Below are positions 8,201-13,551 of a DNA stretch of 17,431 nucleotides, one piece after another. Where the stretch lies: contig JAKALI010000030.1 in NCBI GenBank assembly GCA_021813195.1, positions 1 to 17,431 on the forward strand, read 5' to 3'. Under the pieces are notes generated by a model. That model saw only the letters and a list, made by a program, of their open reading frames with translations, was not told the DNA's origin and did no database searches. Numbering within the stretch: position 1 is the stretch's first letter; each line of letters begins with the position of its first letter. This stretch comes from Pseudomonadota bacterium (GTDB lineage: Bacteria; Pseudomonadota; Alphaproteobacteria; Rhizobiales; Hyphomicrobiaceae). The translations under genes and the position numbers were made by a program.

Positions 8201-9425
8201 TGTAGGGAACGAACAGTTTGTCGGATGCGTCCCCACCCTCGATGACGAACTCCACGCGCCGTCCAACATTTTCCAAATCTGATAAGGATGACAGAATGAA
8301 CGTGTCGCTGCCCATCCCACCCTGCATGCGTGTGTGGCCACTGCCCGAAACGAGGATGTCATCACCCTCGCCACCATCGATTTCCGCATCGAATTGTTCC
8401 GGGTTGATCCGGCTGAAGGGTGCCACCGCTCGCGCATCAACAAGGTCGTTTCCGTTACCCGCGACGACCACACGCAATGTCGCACCGGCATAAATCCGAT
8501 CATCTAGATCTGTGGCAATTAGGGTCTCGGCCGATCGCACCCAAATTCCGTGATCTGTTGGGAAGTCCTGACTGCCGGCGACGGCTTCTGCCACGCGAAT
8601 GACCTTGGGATCGTCGGACGGGGCGATCAGCAGAGCTTTCGGTTTGCCCTTGAGATCGATGACGTCGCCTTCGTTGCCGTCTTCGCGCTTGCCCTCCTCT
8701 TCCTCGCCCAAGTCGAGCTCAACTCGCGTTCTTGTAGGTGTATAAACGACGCCCTCTCCGATGATCAGCGTGTCGTTCAGTTGGCTGTGGGCCACCCGCT
8801 CGATGGAATAAAGGTAGTCGATCCCGAAACTGTGGGTGACGACAAAGGTTGCGATCAAGTGCTCCGTCGGAACCGCGGTTCTTTCGATCCGGATGACACC
8901 CGCACCGCTGTAGTCGACCGTATCAAGACCATCGTCCTCGTAAGGCATAAATGGCTGACCACCGTGCAAGAAATTGCGACCCGGCGACCATTTGAATGTG
9001 TCGTCACCCTCGCCCCCATAAAACTTTTCGATGGCAATGCCGCTCTCGCCGCCGATCAGGGTATCGTTGCCTTGGCCTCCAAGAAGCGTATCGAATGACC
9101 ATTGGATGCTCAGTTCGTCGTCGCCACTGGTTCCAAGGAGCGTATGATGCCCAGTCGTGAATGTGAGAAACTGAAACGGCATGTTCTGTGCGATGTCGAC
9201 GCCCGCGTAGTAGAGGAGCGAGGCCACCATCGACGATGAGTTGGCGACTGGCAGTGGAGCAAGTGGGAGCGAAACCGCGATATAGGGGAAAAATTGATCG
9301 TTGAGATCGATGCCTTTCTCTTTCATCAAAAACCAAGCATTGAACACATTTTCGAATGGCAAAATGACGGAACCGCGTTTCGAAGGCGTCCCAATCAGAT
9401 CCGCGAGTTCCTTGGGGTCCTGATA
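5205..9425 (-). CDS. Large RTX calcium-binding protein with cadherin-like domains, main part (downstream of a frameshift)
   Basis: Probable type I secreted, calcium-binding surface or matrix protein of about 1,406 residues in this frame. Read from 9425, its order is: the end of an N-terminal domain (ELADLIGTPSKRG, FENVFNAWF, NSSSMVASLLYYAGVDI); early RTX nonapeptides (about 92-125) with GGQGNDTLIGG; a middle region with an acidic stretch and scattered RTX units; a second RTX block (about 640-760) including GGGGNDTLIGG and a long DxxVIxFxDG-type unit; cadherin-like modules marked by NDAPVARDD, a DPDNDPV / LSGLPPENFHG module, and NDSDVDGDTLTI with FSYTVSDGNGG; then the main RTX array and a C-terminal domain ending DFIL, as in type I secretion signals. 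The frame has only a TTG (9362) as early start and no ribosome site there, so its true 5' part is the adjacent frame to 9670. No ABC exporter or fusion protein gene is in the window. Confidence 0.85.
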   Translation of the reverse strand, partial: YQDPKELADLIGTPSKRGSVILPFENVFNAWFLMKEKGIDLNDQFFPYIAVSLPLAPLPVANSSSMVASLLYYAGVDIAQNMPFQFLTFTTGHHTLLGTSGDDELSIQWSFDTLLGGQGNDTLIGGESGIAIEKFYGGEGDDTFKWSPGRNFLHGGQPFMPYEDDGLDTVDYSGAGVIRIERTAVPTEHLIATFVVTHSFGIDYLYSIERVAHSQLNDTLIIGEGVVYTPTRTRVELDLGEEEEGKREDGNEGDVIDLKGKPKALLIAPSDDPKVIRVAEAVAGSQDFPTDHGIWVRSAETLIATDLDDRIYAGATLRVVVAGNGNDLVDARAVAPFSRINPEQFDAEIDGGEGDDILVSGSGHTRMQGGMGSDTFILSSLSDLENVGRRVEFVIEGGDASDKLFVPYNFLKPGPGNYENSELFQILGGVGIYPGIASFDDLPQVDASGSALLTPDAYFVPWQSMHDYNFNPNASQGILDFSGMIRFSRDQSDLLIHIFGGDTVDVQETDSDGNIYTYTATVPFFETEAIIRVKNFSEGDLGIRFYALTGEQVITHAPNFIGQTQSTVYANWDEIVNLLMNGGQLFDPLPPAPKTPIYDFPEPGSRDERERLDGTEEDDLLIASLTSGGGSARTSAAAPPTYSSGSDLYGGGGNDTLIGGDKRDRLDGGRGADVMSGGRGDDTYVVDDAADSVIELDGEGYDTAISSIDFTLPSHVDRLVLIGGAVAGTGNALDNAIEGNALDNLLVGAEGSDTLVGGRGNDRLVGGAGSDNYVYMIGDGLDVIADTGASDDIDVLFAVGVEASQVSVHISSNAADDVVLRFADGGRVTLEQFFSGQSIEIVRFDDGTRWTRADIEAAATSNGVLANDAPVARDDGVFYTYLDEIVLPARALLENDRDMDGDPLQIVAIMAETAGGLAEVTDSGDVRLGIEDGRSGLVEFTYTVSDGRGGLVTARGAMLFLKNAAPVMLNGGLVNQHSPEDELWTFQIPANLFTDPDNDPVLINVSMADGSALPAWLSYDSLTRTLSGLPPENFHGVFDLRVNGTDGQQTVEAPFRLTITPVNDAPVARDDSGFTTRANSPLIIAASALLANDSDVDGDTLTIIAVGEAQNGRAVLEADGTIRFTPAVGFVGTANFSYTVSDGNGGTAVGSVGVVVESTNSPPVAIRGTPGKDVLVGTPDRDVIDGRAGNDSIYGRGGHDTLIGGSGRDRLFGEDGDDVLRGGTGNDRLDGGSGHDRLFGEDGDDVLNGGSGNDHLDGGSGRDRLFGEDGDDVLRGGADNDRLDGGSGHDRLFGDDGADVLLGGAGNDRLDGGAGNDRLSGGEGRDVFVFRGTFGHDVITDFETSSIGRTTIDRINLLEAGLANYQELLSKMTQVGNDTLITVDEGSSIRLKGVKISQLGAEDFIL
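5493..5816 (-). repeat. Four 81-bp tandem units of the RTX array
   Basis: Four units of exactly 81 bp (27 residues, three nonapeptides) follow one another. On the plus strand the marker gaacag recurs at 5547, 5628, 5709 and 5790. Each unit has the form GGSGxDRLFGxDGxDVLxGG followed by NDRLD or NDHLD. Units 1 and 3 carry Arg at the variable place and units 2 and 4 carry His, which points to an older 162-bp duplication. A degraded fifth unit follows towards the C-terminus (below 5493). Confidence 0.85.
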
Positions 9426-9670
9426 CCGTAGGAATCGGCGATCGTCGCCAGGCCGCTGGCGCCATACGCACCGATGGTTTCATACGGTATTCCAGGGCTC
9501 GGAGCCGTGCGTGTGCCCTCGATGACCCACCAACGGTGTTGACCTTCCCCATTATCGAAGGGATCTTGCTGCAACACGATTTGGAGATGATCTCCGCCCA
9601 GATGACCCCACGTGATGGGGCCCCACAGCGGCACTTGGATGGGGAACCGCTCGAGCCGGATGTTCGACAT
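9395..9670 (-). CDS. 5' part of the RTX protein gene, in the other frame before the frameshift
   Basis: ATG at 9670 is preceded by AGGAG (9678-9682) with a seven-base spacer, the best ribosome site near this gene. The frame encodes MSNIRLERFPIQVPLWGPIT, then GGDHLQIVLQQDPFDNGEGQ, then HRWWVIEGT and GASGLATIADSYG. From about 9425 the same frame turns to a basic tail and stops at 9395-9397. Meanwhile the frame one base earlier continues sensibly with YQDPKELADLIGTPSKRG and joins the 1,385-residue open frame. Insertion of one base near 9425 would give one protein of about 1,488 residues. This is either a true frameshift mutation, a sequencing error, or less likely programmed -1 shifting. The domain begins without a signal peptide, in keeping with type I secretion. 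Confidence 0.72.
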   Translation of the reverse strand: MSNIRLERFPIQVPLWGPITWGHLGGDHLQIVLQQDPFDNGEGQHRWWVIEGTRTAPSPGIPYETIGAYGASGLATIADSYGIRTPRNSRI

Positions 9671-10201
9671 GCTTGATCTCCTGAATGCCGTGCGTGGAAA
9701 CAAGTCCCAGCCCATCTGATGGGCTGACGAACAGGCGCGCCGCGCCCCCAGGCTGGCGGCGGAAATCCAGGCCCAGGTCGCGATAGCGTGTATGCGGCTG
9801 GTATGGAGATGCCGGACGCGCTCGAGCCCGGCGACATCGGCTCCCGTGCCGATCCCCCATCACGAAGCGAACTCGGACAGGCCAAGTTGACCTATCCAGC
9901 GTTGTGGACACTTGTCGCGATCGCGAATATCTCAACTGAGCCCCCCCGGCGCAGTGCGCGACTGCCAGTCCGATCGGGCGAATTTCTATCTTTGGTAGAA
10001 GAATTGCAATCAAAAATTGCAATGTTACGCCAGACCGGTCCTGCAACACAGCCAGTGTGCGGAAAATCTGGGTGCGCCGTCAAGGCCGGAATAGTCAACT
10101 TTAGTGGAAGGTGAGAATGTCGGCCAATGACGGTTGCAATCCCGCGCGGTTGTCTGCGACCGGACACATCGGGCGGTCAGGATGCAGGATTTGCGAGCCG
10201 C
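9671..10201. other. Spacer upstream of the RTX gene
   Basis: These 531 bases lie between two minus-strand genes. Open frames here have no family look. The notable contents are the RTX gene's ribosome site (9678-9682), a C-run at about 9942-9949, and a pair of AATTGCAAT palindromic elements at 10002-10023. The RTX promoter is expected in this stretch, but I cannot pick out a clear -35/-10 pair. Confidence 0.45.
10002..10023. promoter_or_regulatory. Two copies of the palindromic 9-mer AATTGCAAT, 13 bases apart
   Basis: AATTGCAAT occurs at 10002-10010 and 10015-10023. Each contains the perfect palindrome ATTGCAAT. A related TTGCAAT lies at 10133-10139. The pair sits about 330 bases upstream of the RTX gene start, in the only spacer from which that gene could be controlled. 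A dimeric repressor or activator site is plausible, but I know of no regulator with this exact site. Confidence 0.35.
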
Positions 10202-10498
10202 TCAATCCGCCGCGCTGCCGCCGCGGCCGTATACCGGAATGACGTCCGGATGCTCTTGCAGAAAATGCTGCAGACAGGCGATCAGCTCGCGCACGTGGCG
10301 CCAGTCACCGCGATCGCGCGCCGCACGGATATCGTCAACGATCATATCGCGGATCTCCTCGCAACCCTCCCGGCACTGCAGCATGGATGTCGCCATCCCC
10401 GCGGCTACGATTTCGGGCACATGTTCATGTTCCGCGATGGCCAGGATTTCATCCTCGCTCAAGCCGCACAACGCGATGCAATCTTCCAAGGTAATCAT
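10202..10498 (-). CDS. Conserved-type protein of unknown function, 98 residues
   Basis: The protein begins MITLEDCIALCGLSEDEILA and continues through IAEHEHVPEIVAAGMATSML, CREGCEEIRDMIVDDIRAAR and a C-terminal HVRELIACLQHFLQEHP. It is helical and acidic, with no membrane segment or signal peptide. The phrase pattern (a short helical start, IAEHEH, then IRDMIVDDIRAA) is one I associate with small uncharacterised proteins of Hyphomicrobiales, so I believe the gene is real. It has four cysteines, two near the start and two in CREGC. Paired with its His residues these could bind metal, but this is inference. The start ATG at 10498 has only a weak ribosome site. The divergent mgtC-like gene begins 170 bases away. 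Confidence 0.75.
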   Translation of the reverse strand: MITLEDCIALCGLSEDEILAIAEHEHVPEIVAAGMATSMLQCREGCEEIRDMIVDDIRAARDRGDWRHVRELIACLQHFLQEHPDVIPVYGRGGSAAD

Positions 10499-10586
10499 GG
10501 TTCGGCCCGCTCAAGTTGGATGGCGCGCACGGCGCCGCTGCCGAATTCGGCCGCCGGACAACAAGGCCGGCAGTCATAAGACTTCC

Positions 10587-10603
10587 TGTCATGAAATTTG
10601 ACA
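10587..10603. promoter_or_regulatory. Candidate operator: TGTCA-N7-TGACA
   Basis: Inverted five-base arms TGTCA (10587-10591) and TGACA (10599-10603) lie midway in the divergent spacer between the 98-residue gene and the MgtC/DUF4010 gene. The right arm overlaps a TTGACA (10598-10603) that could serve as a -35 box for the plus-strand gene, though no good -10 box follows. Short arms make this a weak call. Confidence 0.2.
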
Positions 10604-10668
10604 CTATTCTAACACTCTTCAACCCCCGAGACCGGCAATTCTGATGTTGGTCTGACCAGCAGGCGCAC

Positions 10669-11949
10669 ATGGACACCGCCGAACTCATCCAACGTCTCTC
10701 GGTCGCTCTCGCGATCGGATTTCTCATTGGTCTCGAGCGCGGCTGGCAGTCCCGCAACGAGCGCGAGGGGGAGCGCGCGGCGGGGCTGCGCACGCATACC
10801 TTAGCGGGGGTTCTCGGCGGTGTGTGGGGACTGCTGACCTTGTCGCGGGGCGATGCCGGTACCATCGCCTTGGCCCTCGCATTCGCCACCTTCAGTGCCG
10901 CCATCATTTTCTTCCGGCTCCGCGAGGCGGTCGCTGACGGAACGTTCGGTGCCACAACCGTCGTAGCCGCCATGCTCGCCTTTGCGCTCGGGGCCTATGC
11001 CGTCGCCGGCGACACGGCGGCGGCCGCGGCGACGGGTGTCGCCGTTGCCGGACTGCTGGCGCTCAAAAGCGCGCTCCACGCCTTCGTGGGACGACTGTCG
11101 TGGATTGAGTTGCGCTCGGGTCTCCTGCTGCTGGCGATGACGTTCATCCTGCTGCCGCTCCTGCCCAACCGCACAGTCGATCCCTGGGATGCGCTCAACC
11201 CGTTCGAACTGTGGTTGATGACGATCCTGATCGCCGCGATCTCGTTTGCCGGCTACATCGCCATCCGCTTAATGGGCGAACAACGCGGCATCATTGCTAC
11301 CGGTGTCGCCGGCGGCCTTGTCTCCTCAACCGCGGTAACCGTGACCCTGGCACGGCTCGCCGAGGAGCACCCCGCCCAGCGCGACCAGCTCCTGGCCGGA
11401 GCCCTCCTTTCATCGGCGACGATGGCCGCGCGCGTCCTCGTCGTGGTCGCCGCGATCGGAGTGGCGCTGCTGCCACGTGTGGTCCTGCCGATCGCGCTGC
11501 TGGGCCTCACGCTCACCGTCGCCGGCTTGTTGTTTCTCAAGGCGGGCGCTCCTGACCGCGCCCAAGGCAAAGAACTGCGCTTGACCAACCCGTTCGAGTT
11601 GAAAACAGTCCTCCAATTCGGGGCACTGCTGACCGTGATCACGCTACTCGCCAAACTGCTTGTCATGTTTGCCGGCAGTGCCGGGGCCTACGCGCTCGCA
11701 GCTGTTTCCGGTATTGCCGACGTGGATGCTGTGACACTCTCGATGTCGCGGCTGGGCGCGGATCTAGCCAACAATGCCGTCGCTGCCAATGCGATCCTTC
11801 TGGCGGTTGGCGTGAACACCATCGCCAAGGCGGTCTTAGGCTGGATGACCGGCGGGGTTGAAGTCGGGCAACGCCTGCTCGCCGTGGCGGTCCTGGCGGT
11901 TGCGGCGGGCATCGCGGGATGGCTGTTGCCGCCTATCCAACTTTTCTAA
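10669..11949 (+). CDS. MgtC/SapB family membrane protein with DUF4010 domain
   Basis: The 426-residue integral membrane protein starts with the MgtC/SapB signature: RLSVALAIGFLIGLERGWQ at about 9-27, and RAAGLRTHTLAGVLGG at about 36-51. The rest is a long chain of hydrophobic segments matching the DUF4010 layout, with marks such as QRGIIATGVAGGLVSSTAVT near 203-222 and SRLGADLANNAVAANAILLA near 360-380. It has about a dozen likely membrane spans. MgtC-like proteins have been linked to growth at low magnesium and to control of other membrane proteins; for the DUF4010 type the role is not established. ATG 10669 follows AGCAGG with a five-base spacer. A two-TM protein gene follows 65 bases later on the same strand, probably in the same transcript. 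Confidence 0.88.
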   Translation: MDTAELIQRLSVALAIGFLIGLERGWQSRNEREGERAAGLRTHTLAGVLGGVWGLLTLSRGDAGTIALALAFATFSAAIIFFRLREAVADGTFGATTVVAAMLAFALGAYAVAGDTAAAAATGVAVAGLLALKSALHAFVGRLSWIELRSGLLLLAMTFILLPLLPNRTVDPWDALNPFELWLMTILIAAISFAGYIAIRLMGEQRGIIATGVAGGLVSSTAVTVTLARLAEEHPAQRDQLLAGALLSSATMAARVLVVVAAIGVALLPRVVLPIALLGLTLTVAGLLFLKAGAPDRAQGKELRLTNPFELKTVLQFGALLTVITLLAKLLVMFAGSAGAYALAAVSGIADVDAVTLSMSRLGADLANNAVAANAILLAVGVNTIAKAVLGWMTGGVEVGQRLLAVAVLAVAAGIAGWLLPPIQLF

Positions 11950-12014
11950 CCATCGACTCATCCCCGCTACGACCTCTTTCGAATGGACGACAACTTTTGC
12001 GGGAAAACCGGGCC

Positions 12015-12548
12015 ATGTTGAACGGCGCAATGATTGAAGTGCGCATTCAGCGCATCGAACAGCTATTCAACTCCTTCGATCCCTCTCCTTTCGACGAGCG
12101 CGATCTCGACGCGGATGCGGAAGCTCACATCGCCGGTTGGGCACGCGAATTACCTAAGGACGCGCCGATCCATATCGTCCTGCATATGCCACCGGACGAA
12201 GCCCGGCGCGCCGAGGAGCGAGGTCTGGCGTTGGCACTCAAGAACTATTTTCGTCTGCAGGCGGAATGGATCGAACGCGACAAGCGCGAATTGTTTCGTC
12301 TGGGCTGGCGCTACCTTTCGATCAGCGTGCCCGTGCTGGTGTTTTGTCTTCTCACCAGCCAGATCATACCCAACCTCCTGGGTTCTGGCCCGATCGCGCG
12401 CATTCTCCAAGAGAGCCTCGTCATCATCGGCTGGGTCGCCAATTGGAAGCCGCTTGAAACCTTTCTCTACGATTGGTGGCCACTGGAGCGCAAATCGGCG
12501 CTCTACCGCCGCATTGCGGATGCGGCGGTAGAAATCAGGGCGCATTGA
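12015..12548 (+). CDS. Two-TM membrane protein of unknown function
   Basis: The 177-residue product has a soluble N-terminal half and two hydrophobic segments. The N-terminal half includes IEVRIQRIEQLFNSFDPSPF, then DERDLDADAEAHIAGWAREL and PIHIVLHMPPDEA, a block suggesting a small alpha/beta domain. The segments are at about 100-118 (YLSISVPVLVFCLLTSQII) and about 130-146, followed by LETFLYDWWPLERK and an Ile/Ala-rich end. This arrangement recurs in uncharacterised alphaproteobacterial proteins, but I know of no assigned function. I start at ATG 12015; ATG 12030 is a possible alternative, and the frame is open to 11919 inside mgtC. The gene ends five bases before the stop of the convergent secreted-protein gene. 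Confidence 0.7.
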   Translation: MLNGAMIEVRIQRIEQLFNSFDPSPFDERDLDADAEAHIAGWARELPKDAPIHIVLHMPPDEARRAEERGLALALKNYFRLQAEWIERDKRELFRLGWRYLSISVPVLVFCLLTSQIIPNLLGSGPIARILQESLVIIGWVANWKPLETFLYDWWPLERKSALYRRIADAAVEIRAH

Positions 12549-12553
12549 TCACC

Positions 12554-13339
12554 CTATGTCTTGGCCTCTTCGATGATGAAAGTTGTTCGATCGACACCCG
12601 TATTGGCCGTACTCTTTTGATACGCGGCGACGATGACTTCGTAGACACCGGGCTCGGTTACCGAGAGTGTGCCGGTAAATTGGCTCGTGGCTCCCGCATA
12701 AGCCATTGGGGCGGAACCATGAGGCTTCCCGTTGCGAAGAACTGTTGCGGTCACCTCGAAGTCGTCGACACGCCATGGGCCATCCGGGTTGATTGGACAG
12801 CCGCACATCATCACTACATTGGCTTCGACTTTCACTTGTTGGGTCGTCTGGGGCAACTTGATGTGGGCTGGCGGACCCAGCACATCCACCACAAGCCCGC
12901 GAAGGTTTAACACCCAGCCGTCTGCGGCGGCGACATGCTTGCCCGGCACGACCCACATGGTAGAGACCGCCCGCAGGGCGGACTGTGCTTGTGCCAAGGG
13001 CCCGAAGACTTCTGCTTCGACGAGCCGGGGCCGATCCAAATCCAGCGTGACCGTGTAGTGAGCCGAACTGCTATCGGAAATTGCGTCGTTCAGCTTGCCT
13101 TCCATGATGCGCTTGGTGTCGCCGGTTCCTCCGGCCGTCAAACCCCGCGCAAGGACTTCGCCGGTTTCGGCATCTTTCAGGGTCACACGCATTCCACCCA
13201 TGGACGTGCCGATGAATTTCGCGCCCTCACTGAGGACCCGCACCGTCACTGTCGTCGGTTCAGCTTGAGCCAGCGATGTCACAAAAATGCTAGGCAAGCT
13301 CAGCAGCACCGCGCTCCAGAGAAAGTTCCTGCCCTTCAT
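12554..13339 (-). CDS. Secreted protein of unknown function with a Cys-Gly-Cys-Pro motif
   Basis: The 261-residue protein has a clear Sec signal peptide: a short basic start, a hydrophobic core LWSAVLLSLPSIFV, and a probable cut after Ala-Gln-Ala near residue 26. The mature part is rich in beta-strand-like sequence, ending in a segment that resembles an Ig-like or carboxypeptidase-regulatory fold (TGTLSVTEPGVYEVIVAAYQ). The motif MMCGCPINPDGPW at 177-189 is striking: two Met and two Cys together in a periplasmic protein suggest copper, heme or another metal ligand, but that is inference. ATG 13339 has a GAGG ribosome site; the frame upstream to 13555 lacks a signal peptide and overlaps the dctM end. 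It lies downstream of dctM on the same strand, 212 bases apart. It is too short and unlike DctP to be the TRAP binding protein. Confidence 0.72.
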   Translation of the reverse strand: MKGRNFLWSAVLLSLPSIFVTSLAQAEPTTVTVRVLSEGAKFIGTSMGGMRVTLKDAETGEVLARGLTAGGTGDTKRIMEGKLNDAISDSSSAHYTVTLDLDRPRLVEAEVFGPLAQAQSALRAVSTMWVVPGKHVAAADGWVLNLRGLVVDVLGPPAHIKLPQTTQQVKVEANVVMMCGCPINPDGPWRVDDFEVTATVLRNGKPHGSAPMAYAGATSQFTGTLSVTEPGVYEVIVAAYQKSTANTGVDRTTFIIEEAKT

Positions 13340-13551
13340 ACCCAACCTCACGTTGTGCCAGATACCACGCGTCACGACACACGCCTGCAGGCGTGCGTCG
13401 TTCAACACTTTGCGGAGGAACGACAGATCAAGCAGTGACATTGTCACCGTCGCTCTCATCGGCGCGACAAGCCGCCGGATCTGGACGATGGGCATGCGTT
13501 GCGTGAACGCGCCGTTCCGCCTTGCCTGAGTGTTTGGCTGTGGTTGAAACC

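Noticed and set aside
9004..9885. A 293-residue minus-strand open frame overlapping the RTX 5' end
   Set aside because: It is rich in Arg, Ser and Pro, and it overlaps both frames that carry the convincing RTX protein sequence.
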